Shown piece by piece: positions 13,141-24,289 of a stretch of 64,000 nt of DNA (position 1 is its first letter; every line of letters starts with the position of its first letter). The notes beneath the pieces were generated by a model. The model worked only from the letters and a program-made list of their open reading frames with translations. It did no database searches and had not been told where the DNA came from. A program made the position numbers and the translations under genes. This stretch comes from Eunapius fragilis (Eukaryota; Porifera; Demospongiae; Spongillida; Spongillidae): positions 6,554,307 to 6,618,306 of the forward strand of contig OY811981.1 in assembly GCA_963681505.1 (NCBI GenBank), given 5' to 3'.

Positions 13141-14774
13141 TTTGACATTACCTCACTTAACCAGCTGCAGTATTCACTTGTCTACGGCCTCTCTATATAG
13201 AGCACCACTGGAACCGTGCACTTTTGAGTGTCCTAATTATCGATATGTCCGCATTTCAGGGGTTAAAGCTACCTAAGGGGCGAGGGGTGCCATATTATAG
13301 GGGGGCAAGGGTGCCAGATTACAATGGGGCGAGGGGTGCGGGGCAAGGGGGCGAGGGGTGCCAGATTACAGTGGGTGAAGGTTGCCAGATTATGGGGGGG
13401 GGGGGGGGGCTAGGGGTGCCAGATTACAAGGGGTTCCCCTATATTCCTATGCATGGTTCTTCATCGTAGTTGTCAAGCGATCAGTGTTACGTAGCCCGTA
13501 ATGCCAGTTCTTTGCAATGACAGTTTATAGTGGTTCTCAAATTGATTATGATTGGACCTTGGCCCATTGAGGCAGCATGCCTTGTTCCTCTTTGAAGTAG
13601 TAAGTTGTCTTCAATGTCTACTACTACTTCACCAGGGCTGGACTGATCACACTCTGCCATTTTTAAAAAACTGTCTCCACTTGGTTTTATTTTATATTTG
13701 GGTTGTCCATCAATTCTCTGACAGACACAGCAAAAAAAAAAAGCCAAGTCAATCATATTCACGGTCATAATCCTCTTTTATGGTTAGACAGCAAAGTAAA
13801 ATATGAACAACAGATTTAACGGTCACAGAATGTCATAGCAACACGAGTCGTGTTGCCAATAGACATTCATGCCATGCACCATATGATATACTTAGCCATT
13901 GCACACATGTGGTTGGTGGGATCTGTTATTGGCTTGTCTGTCCTTCCTCCAGTCCCCTTTGATTGTCCAATCATATAGGTCATTGGCTGCTTTGCTCTTA
14001 CTGAGTTGGCCCACGGGAGTAACTCTAAAGGCATCAGGACCACGGCTACATACGACCCTAAGAACTGTGTACGTTGTCATGGAGATATGTATGTGGTCAG
14101 CATGGCGGTGAATGTGGCTGCTAATTTTATTTTATTCAAACTATGAATGTGCAAGTGTGTATGCTGTACGTTTATTTCACCATGCCCCCTCCCCCTCCCT
14201 CAGTTTCAACTTCTGATCCTCATTTCATTGTCAGCTTGTGTGTGTGCGTGTGTGTACATGTGTGTGTGTGTCTACGTGTGTGTGCGTGTGTGTGTGTACG
14301 TGTGTGTGTGTATGTATGTATGTGTACGTGTGTGTGTGTATGTATGTATGTGTACGTGTGTGTATGCACATGTGTGTGTACTTCAGTTAGCTTTTAGGAT
14401 ATCCAGGCACTTCCAATCGTGATGAAAAGTAGGCAGATTTTAAAAGTTGCGACTAGTACTTATCGGCTGTGAATAATTAGGCTTGAATTAGAATTATATT
14501 CAATTTCAAAGTTAACTGAGTCTAAATGGCATAACACAATAGTGGTTCGGGGACTTCATATTTCATCCGCAGTTAGTGAACCTGTAAAATGTAGAACCTG
14601 ATATTTAACAGGTGTCTGACATAATGTTGTAAAGATGTGGTATAATTATGCCATTTTGAATTGTTATAATCTTGAATTTGTTGATACACTAATCAATTAT
14701 ATATATACTTCATGCTGACCTAATTCTTATTTTGCATTATAAGAAAACAATCAGGCAAGCTTTCAAAGCATATT

Positions 14775-15412
14775 TGTGAGGTGCACCCTGGTACAGTGCT
14801 GGTGTACCCTTGTACAGTGCTGGTGTACCCTGGTACAGTGCTGGTGTACCCTGGTACAGTGCTGGTGCACCCTGGTACAGTGCTGGTGCACCCTGGTACA
14901 GTGCTGGTGCACCCTGGTACAGTGCTGGTGCACCCTGGTACAGTGCTGGTGCACCCTGGTACAGTGCTGGTGCACCCTGGTACAGTGCTGGTGCACCCTG
15001 GTACAGTGCTGGTGCACTCTGGTACAGTACTGGTGCACCCTGGTACAGTGCTGGTGCACCCTTGTACAGTGCTGGTGCACCCTGGTACAGTGCTGGTGCA
15101 CCCTGGTACAGTGCTGGTGCACCCTGGTACAGTGCTGGTGCACCCTGGTACAGTGCTGGTGCACCCTTGTACAGTGCTGGTGCACCCTGGTACAGTGCTG
15201 GTGTACCCTGGTACAGTGCTGGTGCACCCTTGTACAGTGCTGGTGCACGCTGGTACAGTGCTGGTGCACCCTGGTACAGTGCTGGTGCACCCTAGTACAG
15301 TGCTGGTGCACCCTGGTACAGTGCTGGTGTACCCTGGTACAGTACTGGTGCACCCTGGTACAGTGCTGGTGCACCCTGGTACAGTGCTGGTGTACCCTTG
15401 TACAGTGCTGTT
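14775..15412. repeat. 21-bp minisatellite, about 30 units (copy 1, intron 3)
   Basis: Unit GTGCACCCTGGTACAGTGCTG with scattered C/T variants. Because 21 is a multiple of three and the unit lacks stops in most frames, long repetitive ORFs appear on both strands; these are not genes. The homologous array at 43870-44105 has about 11 units. Confidence 0.97.
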
Positions 15413-15569
15413 CTGCCCGCCCAGAAGTTTGAGCTTCAGGAAACACACAACACACCTCAAGGGACAACTGTGTTTTCGTTTGATACATCTGTTAGACAAA
15501 CCCCAATAATAGTTTTTTTATTTACAACCACCACATGAAGAATCTGTTTCTTGGTGCAGTCCTTTGTGT

Positions 15570-15571
15570 GC

Positions 15572-15659
<88 letters not shown>

Positions 15660-15660
15660 T
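15570..15660. repeat. (GT)n microsatellite
   Basis: Over 40 GT units in intron 3 of the ACOX3 pseudogene. Confidence 0.96.
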
Positions 15661-18202
15661 GTATGTGTATTAGGTGATCTATTTGTGGTTCCAAGGGCCA
15701 GTGGTTGTACAGTTATATAACATGGATGGATGTGTATCACATTGAACTGATAAAACTCATGCTTTGTGCCCTGGGCAGACCTGTCAGTCATGTGATGTGT
15801 TTGATGTGCTTGTGTGATGTGTGGTTATGTGCAATGTGTGACGATGTGGAGAGGTCCATTGGTGATTGTCATTTTCTTTCAGCAATTCATCTTGAACACA
15901 CCTGATTTGGAGGCAACAAAGTGTTGGATAGGCAACCTGGGCAAGATGGCCACCCATGCACTGGTGTATGCTCAGCTGTACACCCCTGATGGCCGTTGCC
16001 ATGGTATCCATCAGTTTGTGGCACCTATACGTGATGTCCACACATTGAAGCCACACCCTGGAATTGTTGTGGGAGATATGGGGCCGAAGATTGGTCTGAA
16101 TGGTTTATCCAATGGGTGAGTTTTTAATATCTTGCTGTTTGAAACGGGTTTAAACCTGAAAATTAGTCACTGCAGAATACTTAACTATTATGAATGGTTA
16201 TAAATCTTTTGCTAATCGGAGTTAATATATACACGGAAATATTTATCAAAATAAGGACATACGTTTGCACTGATATAACTTTGCACAAAGTTATGAAATG
16301 CCTTGTGCAAAGATAGACATATCCACAGAAATGATCATGTTCCACTCATCGTGTATTTGTTAGCAATTCAAGCTTTAATTATTTCTTCATTGTAGTCGTA
16401 AATCCTCGACTAGTGCAGGACATTAATAAAACAGCTGGCTTCCAATATAGCCAGTTATTAATTAACCCTATTCACTTGATATTTTGTGCTTCATACAACC
16501 AAGGTTGTTCTGCACAAGGGATAACTGTGTTTTCGCTTGATACATCTGTTAGAAACAATCATTATGCAAAATCATTATGTAGTGTAGTTTGCATGGCAGA
16601 CAATTTTTGTGAATGTCTGTTTTAATACTATACAAATCGGACCAATTTTTACAATGTTTGATCATGAATGATTTCTCAACGAAAAAATCATTTCATGATG
16701 CGTAAGAGTCAAATTAAAGATCAATCATCCAGTTTTCAGAAATATTTGTACAGATTAAAAAAATGAAGATAGTGCTAAAAATGCATAAATTGTCTCATTT
16801 TTTTTCTTTTTTCTTTTTTCTAAACTAGGAAACTAGGCTTCTGACTTAAAAGGACATCAGCACACACAGTTACAATATCATACTACATGCTAATCATTGC
16901 CTTCCAATTGTATGTACCACCAACTTTCTCATGGAGAATACACATTTTTATGGACAAGTAATTTTGAATTCTTGAAAAATAAATGTGGAGACGACCATTT
17001 GATGCTTTATTATTTGTAGAAGTCCATCTGTGTGCGTGTGTGTTTGTGTGTGTATGTGTGTGACGTGTCCTCTGATGTCCTTGTACGCTAATGCCTTCAC
17101 ACTGCCTTCACACCACAGCTTTCTATCATTTCATGACTATCGCATACCAAAGGAGTACCTATTGAACAACGGAGGGGACGTGAGCCACGATGGACAGTAC
17201 GTCACTCCGTACACCGTGAGTGGACCGTGGGTGATTTCATGACCATGTTGCATTGACCACGCCCACATTAAAGCATGCACCCAGCACCCCTCATTGGATG
17301 ATGTGATTGGTCTCATGATCACCCCCTCACACATCACCACCTATGCATCACCCTCACACATCACCATTTACACATCACCCCTTACACATCTGGAGCCACA
17401 TCACCACTTACACATCTCCACATCACCACTTACACATCTCCACATCACTACTTACACATCCCCGCATCACCACTTACACATCTCCACATCACCACTTACA
17501 CATCTCCACATCACCCCTTACACATCTCCACATCACTTACGCATCTCCACATCACCACTTACACATCACTCGTTATACTTCTCACCACCCCTTAACATTA
17601 AAAATGCCGTGCCATCACCACTTACACACTCCCTTCTATCACAGGACCCAAGCAGACGACACGGGGCAATGCTTGGAGCCCTCTCAGGAGGAAGGGTCAC
17701 CATTGTATGGATGGCTGTCCTGCACCTAAGATCAGCCATTAGCATCTCCATCAGGTACACCTCACGACAGCCTCCTGTCACCACATACACATGCACACAT
17801 GCACACACACATGCACGTGCGTACACATGCACACGTGTGCGCACACGCAATGCTGTATGTTTTTCATTATTTTTCTTTTTTGCTGTGCTACTAACTGCTC
17901 TAGATTACTGTCACACCCTTAACCACGCCCTCATGCTCCACCTCCATGCCACACCCCTTACTATTTGCTTAGGTATTCTGCACCCCCGGAGAGGAAGTGC
18001 CTGTTCTGGAGTACCAACTGCAGGTCACCAGCTATATACAGAGTATACTCTGAATAATACCCACCTTCTCTTATAGCGGTGGCGTCTGCTGCCATATTTG
18101 GCTGCTATCTTTGCCTTGTCGCATTTTGCAATGACATTGTTCCGTGACTTTGCTCAATACCAGCTTTCCATGATGAGTGGTCGATTCAATGCAGATTTGC
18201 AG

Positions 18203-18237
<35 letters not shown>

Positions 18238-18537
18238 GGTGGGTGGGTGGGTATGTGTGTGCATGTGTATATGTATATGTGTGTGCTCGTGTGTACATGT
18301 GTTGTGTGTTACTCCCCCTCCCCAATGGTGCTTTCTCCTCCTCCCCCTCCCCATGGTGCTTTCTTCCCCTCCCCATGGTGCTTTCTCCTCCCCCTCCCCA
18401 TGGTGCTTTCTCCTCCTCCCCCTCCCCATGGTGCTTTCTCCTCCTCCCCCTCCCCATGGTGCTTTCTCCTCCTCCACCTCCCCATCATGCTTTCTCCTCC
18501 TCCCCATGCTTTACCCTCAGCTGATACCCCTATCCCT

Positions 18538-19196
18538 AGGTATGTGCTGGGTATGTGCTGGGTATGTGCTGGGTATGTGCTGGGTACGTGCTGGGTATGT
18601 GCCAGGTATGTGCTGAGTATGTGCTGGGTATGTGCCGGGTATGTGCCGGGTATGTGCTGGGTATGTGCTGGGTATGTGCTGGGTATGTGCTGGGTATGTG
18701 CTGGGTATGTGCTGGGTATGTGCTGGGTATGTGCTAGGTATGTGCTGAGTATGTGCTGGGTATGTGCTGGGTATGTGCTAGGTATGTGCCGGGTATGTGC
18801 TGGGTATGTGCCGGGTATGTGCCGGGTATGTGCCGGGTATGTGCCGGGTATGTGCTGGGTATGTGCCGGGTATGTGCCGGGTATGTGCTGGGTATGTGCT
18901 GGGTATGTGCTGGGTATGTGCTAGGTATGTGCTGGGTATGTGCCGGGTATGTGCCGGGTATGTGCTGGGTATGTGCTGGGTATGTGCTGGGTATGTGCTG
19001 GGTATGTGCTGGGTACATGCTGGGTATGTGCTGGGTATGTGCCGGGTATGTGCCGGGTATGTGCCGGGTATGTGCCGGGTATGTGCTGGGTATGTGCTGG
19101 TTATGTGCTGGGTATGTGCCGGGTATGTGCCGGGTATGTGCCGGGTATGTGCCGGGTATGTGCTGGGTATGTGCTGGGTATGTGCTGGGTATGTGT
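18538..19196. repeat. 11-bp minisatellite, about 60 units (copy 1)
   Basis: Unit TGCTGGGTATG with CCGGG, CTAGG, CTGAG and TACG variants. Three units make 33 bases, so all three frames on a strand read the same Cys/Tyr/Gly-rich peptide; the long ORFs here are artefacts. In copy 2 the same array (48066-48290) has about 20 units. In copy 1 its left edge is fused to the intron before the lost exon 9. Confidence 0.97.
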
Positions 19197-19555
19197 GCAA
19201 ACTGATGCCATGGCTACCAAAGGACAAAGTTTGTTGGGTATCCTGCTGGGAAGATTAGTTGATTGTCACAAAGGTATTATTGGCTTACACTTGGCAAAAA
19301 AGTGTGTTATTCACAAAAGTCATAGTGAGTCATAAAGGACTTGATTGCTTGTTAGGGCTCAGTCATGCACATAGGGCATGCCATGTGTGCAGCATGAGTG
19401 ATGATATCATTTGCATTTACGAAGGGAAGGATATAAAGTCGCCAATGAGAAGTGTGAACGTTCTCAATGACTACCAAACAGTGCTTGGAAAGACGTTTTG
19501 TGTATCCTCCACCAGAACCCTCACCTACAAAGGTTACATGTAGTGCTTGCGGGAT

Positions 19556-19698
19556 AGTGGGAGAAAATGGGAGTAGGTGGGGTTAGGGTGAGGAATAGGT
19601 GGGATTAGGGTGAGGGAGTTGGTGAGGTTTTGGTGAGGGAGTTGGTGGGATTAGGGTGAGGAGTGGGTGGGGTTAGGGTTAGGGTGAGGGAGTGTGAT
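19556..19698. repeat. TTAGGG-containing G-rich minisatellite (copy 1)
   Basis: Irregular units of about 22 bp combining GTGGGGTTAGGG and TGAGGGAGT. It includes telomere-like TTAGGG words and could form G-quadruplexes, but the spacing is not telomeric. Homologue at 48655-48862. Confidence 0.85.
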
Positions 19699-20037
19699 AG
19701 GGCAACCATATATGGAAGTGCTTTTCATTGCACAATACATATCTAATTTAATTTTAACGCTAACTGGTGCGTCTTCCCTTCAAGATGCTTTGGTCATGTT
19801 TGAGTGGCTCTTCTGTGACCTCTGGGCAAACAGTTGCAGGAAGGTTCGTGCCGAGATTGCACGCACGCGGGTATGCCAAATAAAGCCCCCCTTCCCCACT
19901 AACCATGGATTAGAAAGATGCACCTTGTGACTAAAAAAAGAGTTTTGGGCCAAGGAGAACAGTTTGGTGTATGCCTGCCATACTCTCGCCCTTGTTTATG
20001 CTGAGGTAAGTTGTTTGCATTGATTCATGTGTGTGTG

Positions 20038-20050
20038 TATGTGTGTGTGT

Positions 20051-20114
<64 letters not shown>
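20038..20114. repeat. (GT)n microsatellite
   Basis: GT run with two TATG interruptions in pseudogene intron 13; the counterpart at about 49325 is only a few units long. Confidence 0.95.
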
Positions 20115-20118
<4 letters not shown>

Positions 20119-21049
20119 ACTTTCCGTTGTGTGCACATGACTCTTTGGTGCTTCTGTGCTCTTAATAGCTTGAAATCAAGGCCCAAGTAGTGGAAATGCA
20201 AAGATATAGAATTGTTATTTTCTTGGTTTTTTATAAGCATTTAATCATGATTCTAGTGTTGAGTAAGGACAGCTGTATGGGGGAACCTGCTACTGCAGTT
20301 TCTGATTCTGATGGTGGTGATGGGGTTAAAAATCACTTTGCTCCTGGTCGAGCTCTCCCGCATGCAGCCATATAAGGGAAGGGCTAAGGTGGGATGATTA
20401 GTGTACTGTGGTGCTGAAGCCAAACGGTTGTCATCTTATTTACTCCACTAAAACATTTCGTTATGTATGCTAAAATTCAGCACTTTGTTCTAATGAGGTT
20501 TGTTGAGCTGGTGGATTCTGCCCCCGAAGAGAAGGGACTGAAGACAGTCCTGTCCAAGCTGTGTGCACTGTATGGCCTCTGGAGGCTGGAAAGCATGCGG
20601 CTATTCTGTACCAAGGTGAAGCCGTATATCTGTAGACATATGGTGCCATACTCCATTACTGTGTTCACACTTTTAATCATCACTATGGCAGTGCACGCAG
20701 AAATAGTCCCAGCATTAGGTACATGTACTTAAGGTGACTAAGTGTAAGATCCTACGTAGAAAGAGAAAGGCCTAGATACTTGTCACTTAATGACCAAGTT
20801 AAGTGTGTGAGCTACAGTTCTTAAGGCATGTATGTTTGTATGTAATTGTTACCAATTGGTGAGTTATTGGTAGTCGCCAAAATCAACCCTGGAAAAAGAA
20901 ATGCTTTTCCGTCTAGTCTTGTGCCCAGACCCCACTACATCCAGATGGATTACATCACCGTATTAGTGAAATATTCATACATAACCTTTTGAACGAGACG
21001 TTTTTAAGAAAACAGGAAGTCTCCACCCAAGGCACCACCCCGTAGGAGT

Positions 21050-22525
21050 GGCCCTCTAAGCCATGGTCACGCCTTCACATAGACCATGCCGGTCCCTTGT
21101 GTAACATTTTTGATTCTTGTCGACGCTTATTCCAAGTGGTTGGAGGTTTGCCCAGTAGCCTTGCCAACCTCACAGCAGACAATCAGACATATTTTCTATG
21201 CATGGCCTTTAATACAAATTTCAATGTCACCTGTTTTCTTCATTGCTTCTTTAAACGTTGAACCACCCTCCCGGCCAAATCATTGGTAGGTGGGTACAGT
21301 TGTGGGGCATACTTGCCTGTATTACGCTTCATAAAGGTTCCAAATTCTGCGGAAGGTGAAAGCTATCCCATTATCAGACACCACAACTTCCGGAGGTTCA
21401 TTTTGCATACAAGCTCACACCCCATGCAACCACGGGTCAATCACCACCAGCACAACTGCTCATGGCACATCCTCTCCTACCCTGGTGTGTAAAGGACCAA
21501 CAACTCTTTTTTGAGGCTTTACTTTAACGAAACCCAACCATCCTCACTCCTAACGTCTCCACCCTCCCCATCTCCACCCTCACAATCCTAACACTTCCAC
21601 CCTCACAATCCTAACATTTCCACCACCCTCCCAATCCTAACATATCAAGTGGTGATGTTAGGAGTGGGAGGAAAATTGCTTGATCTTCAGGTGCCAGATA
21701 TTGCCCAAAGATGCCAAGAGCAGCGTCAAATGTCTGCACATGACCAGAGTTCAGGAGCGGTCATTATTGGTAGGAGAGGTAGTGTACATGAAAGTTTTTT
21801 GAGCACCACCCAACGGAATTTCAGGGATAGTTCTGGACCATTGTCGTATTCAGTACGTTTGGACAACAGGGTGGAAGTGAAACGTCATGTGGACCATGTG
21901 AAGCTGCAAGGACCAGCACAAACCACGAGAATGGAAGAAAATCAATGAAAGAGACCAATGGGGAGGAGGAAGCTGCACTTCCGACTACTGGCAAGCAAGA
22001 GGATCCTGTACCAGAGAAAGCACTGGAACAAGATCACAGTATGAGCCACCTGAATAGGATGGACTAGAGACACCAGGGGCTCAGGAAGGGAATGAGGTAC
22101 AAGCACCACCAAAAGCATGGCAAGAGCTCTGCAAATTCACCCAACCCCATCACCCACCTGATCGTTATGGTAACCATGTTTGGATACTAAAGGGGAGGAG
22201 TGTAGAGAACGAGTAACATGTAATGATGATGTAATGCAGCTGGAGCAGCGGAGCAGCAACATGCAGGCCATCCAGAAGTTGTGAACCTCTCTGCTATATA
22301 AAAGAGTGTTGATCATGTGAGCAAGAGTTGGACACACAGTTGGAATTGTGTATCTGGGTGTGTGTGTGTGTGTGTGTGACCCTTCAGCTGGACTGGAGGT
22401 TAAGTGTGACTATTGCCGGTGTATTGTATGGTGCTACAAGTAGTACGCAGCGCGCGAGGATACTACAAATAGCACGTCTACAGGCCCAGCGGAAGGCTAT
22501 ACTAATAGAAACTGGTTGGGCTGAT
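21050..22525 (+). mobile_element. Ty3/gypsy LTR retrotransposon remnant (integrase 3' end and 3' LTR)
   Basis: Integrase core traces: PWSRLHIDHAGP at about 21060-21095 and, after a frameshift, FLILVDAYSKWLEV near 21107-21150. The integrase C-terminal region is recognisable near 21830-21910 (SGPLSYSVRLDN, then RRHVDHVK-like KRHVDHVK). A purine-rich stretch AAAGGGGAGGAG ends at 22200 and is directly followed by TGTAGAGAAC, the expected polypurine tract and LTR start. CTATATAAAAG at about 22294 is a plausible LTR promoter. Much of the core, with its catalytic residues, is deleted or scrambled, including a CACCCTCACAATCC repeat at 21540-21640. The right LTR end is not clear; no 5' LTR or RT is present. 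Confidence 0.75.
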
Positions 22526-22625
22526 TAGGTTAATTAATATTCATCGTTACTGATTATTAATACCTACGCATAAATCAATTAATTTTCAATATGCATGCAT
22601 GTTCATAGGTCTGCAAAATAACGCG

Positions 22626-22741
22626 CTCCCTCCCATCCATTGTTCACAGCACCCCTGCCACCCTCACCTCCCCCTCCCATGACATTGCTTTGGTTTAGCG
22701 TCGTTGTGCACGCCTGCCAACACTCAAAGTCCCATAGCCAT
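22626..22741 (-). repeat. Ngaro terminal repeat B2
   Basis: Starts CTCCCTCCCATCCATTG on the plus strand and matches 23195-23310 almost base for base for about 116 bp. Confidence 0.88.
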
Positions 22742-23032
22742 ACACATCCAACTCAACACATTCCAACCCCATCCACGACTTCCACACCAAGGACACACAT
22801 ACATACACACAGAGCGGGGGCCAAACACACCTGCATGGAAAAAACCTCTGAGGGGAAAAAACCACACAGTAGGGAAAAGACCATTCATGCACCGCTCACA
22901 AACAACACAAACAACACAAAGGTTCCACTGCCGCCCTCCTCCAGTGAAGAGACTTCATGATCTGTTCTCTGGTTAAGGAACGTCTTTTCCAGCTTCTTGC
23001 CTGCATTATGTGAAACATACACACTCCTGGGG

Positions 23033-23194
23033 AAAGTTCACAGTCGTGCACATACGCTTAGACTGAACTGTTAACCCCTTCCGCTCTATATATACCCCAC
23101 CCACGTGGCCACCACGTGCTGTCCGACCAATTGCATTGGGAGGGAGCTTAGTTTCTGTCTAATTTAACTCCGTACAAACGACAGAAACGTGTAT
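23033..23194 (-). repeat. Ngaro internal repeat A2
   Basis: 162 bp almost identical to 26582-26743; ends in GACAGAAACGTGTAT and runs straight into B1 at 23195. Contains CTCTATATATACCCC, a TATA-like motif on either strand. Confidence 0.9.
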
Positions 23195-23310
23195 CTCCCT
23201 CCCATCCATTGTTCACAGCACCCCTGCCACCCTCACCTCCCCCTCCCATGACATTGCTTTGGTTTAGCGTCGTTGTGCACGCCTGCCAACACTCACAGTC
23301 ACATAGAGCA
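23195..23310 (-). repeat. Ngaro internal repeat B1
   Basis: Direct repeat of 22626-22741. It overlaps the point where the recombinase frame is lost. Confidence 0.88.
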
Positions 23311-23992
23311 CCAAAGAACGGGACAAGGTTAAATACCCAGACTCGATCCTAACCACCATGCCCTCGGCATTAAAGGTACCATCGGAGCCTTTGAGCTTCA
23401 CAAGCTCATCGCACCGCATGAACCCTGCGTACGCCACCAAACACACTGCCAACAGCCTGACCTACGTCAGGGGTGGAGCTGGCCCAGCAGCCTCCACCAT
23501 GGCCTTCAACATGTCAGCCGTCACTGGTTCCTTCCTAACCTTAGGCTTCGCCAATATGCGTCGCAACCCCTCTAATGTAGTTTTTACTAAGGGTGACCCT
23601 CCTAACGGTTGAAACCCTGCTAGACCATGCAACCAAGATAATGCATGCACTGCCTCCTCTACTGCGGCTTTACTCTCTGTGGACTCACTGAGGTGCTGCA
23701 TGTACAGCACCAGGTGAAGCTCCTGGATTGGGAAACTTGGCACTCCTTCTCTTGCATCCGCCCATGACTTCCAACGCTGGTATGCTCCCAGGTACTTTTT
23801 GGTGGTGTTATCAGCCCTGCTTCTAAGCACTGTTGCCGGTAGGGCTTGTGCCAATCTCCTCAGCTCAAGGTCTTCCAGATTGCCCAGTAATGGCCAAGCT
23901 CCTGCTGAGAACACACCTGTGTTGAAGAACACATGGATACAAGAGGTCAGAAGTGCACCATTCCTACAAAGCCCAGGTTGGCCTGCCAACAT
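23264..23992 (-). pseudogene. Ngaro-type tyrosine recombinase, truncated
   Basis: Frame from 23992 to 23462 covers the N-terminal core-binding domain (ADNTTKKYLGAYQRWKSW, then LHLVLYMQHL). An in-frame TAG at 23464-23462 interrupts it. The same frame resumes with RLLAVCLVAYAGFMRCDELV, holding the first catalytic Arg (FMRCDE). It is lost near 23290 where repeat B1 begins, so HxxR and the catalytic Tyr are missing. It lies downstream of RT on the same strand, the usual order. Confidence 0.8.
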
Positions 23993-24002
23993 CCAATGCT
24001 AA

Positions 24003-24262
24003 TTATCCAACCGTCCAGGCTCACAGTCGATCTCGGCGATCGGCATAGCCATCAAAGGCTCACACAGTCAATCTCGGCAATCGACATAGCCATCAAAGGC
24101 TCACGCAGTCAATCTCGGCGATCGACATAGCCATCAAAGGCTCACACAGCCAATCTCGGGGATCGACATAGCCATCAAAGGCTCACGCAGTCAATCTCGG
24201 CGATCGACATAGCCATCAAAGGCTCACACAGTCAATCTCGGCGATCGACATAGCCATCAAAA
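24003..24262. repeat. ~40-bp minisatellite inside the Ngaro element, about 6 units
   Basis: Unit contains TCAATCTCGGCGATCGACAT then AGCCATCAAAGGCTCAC. It sits between the RT/RNase H and recombinase ORFs. Confidence 0.93.
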
Positions 24263-24289
24263 GCTCCCCCAATACTTTTACACCAGGCA

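Larger units (their letters stand above)
13979..20615 (+). pseudogene. Degenerate partial copy of the ACOX3-like gene
   Basis: Exons equivalent to 3-8 and 11-14 of the gene at 36841-52133 are present at 13979-14068, 15883-16115, 17119-17215, 17645-17754, 17973-18023, 18077-18202, 19425-19532, 19785-19870, about 19937-20005 and 20481-20615. Exons 1-2, 9-10 and 15-17 are absent. Lesions: a 22-nt deletion in exon 7 removes the codons for RRQFG and shifts frame; exons 9-10, carrying the likely catalytic Glu, are deleted and an 11-bp minisatellite fills the site; the exon 13 acceptor CTACAG has become CTAAAA; exon 14 lacks one A in CTGGAAAAGC, a frameshift. Exon 5 still encodes the family-typical RIPKE, where the full gene has GIPKE. 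No functional oxidase can be made. Confidence 0.92.
13139..20877 (+). repeat. Segmental duplication, copy 1 (partial ACOX3 locus)
   Basis: Colinear with 42286-50112 in exons, introns and intergenic-type sequence, starting at AGTTTGACATT and ending at GAGTTATTGGTAGT. Differences are substitutions, small indels, changed minisatellite copy numbers, a deletion of about 0.7 kb here around 18538, and a transposon present only in copy 2. The intron similarity shows DNA-level duplication, not retrocopying. An uncharacterised minus-strand open stretch (13487-13768, matching 42619-42828) lies in the shared left part. Confidence 0.93.

Noticed and set aside
14720..15509. Several 160-260-codon ORFs on both strands with HQHCTRV or STVPGCT-like repeats
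   Set aside because: They are translations of a 21-bp intronic minisatellite; the unit length keeps frames open, and the homologous intron in the live gene has fewer units.
18205..19335. Cys/Tyr/Gly-rich ORFs (MCWVCAGYVLG repeats) on both strands
   Set aside because: An 11-bp tandem repeat gives the same peptide in all frames; no start context, domain or conservation.
19556..19698. Telomere end
   Set aside because: TTAGGG words are embedded in longer irregular units, flanked on both sides by gene sequence.
21283..21492. ORF inside the gypsy remnant as a separate gene
   Set aside because: No motif, and it lies between two recognisable integrase parts in a scrambled element.
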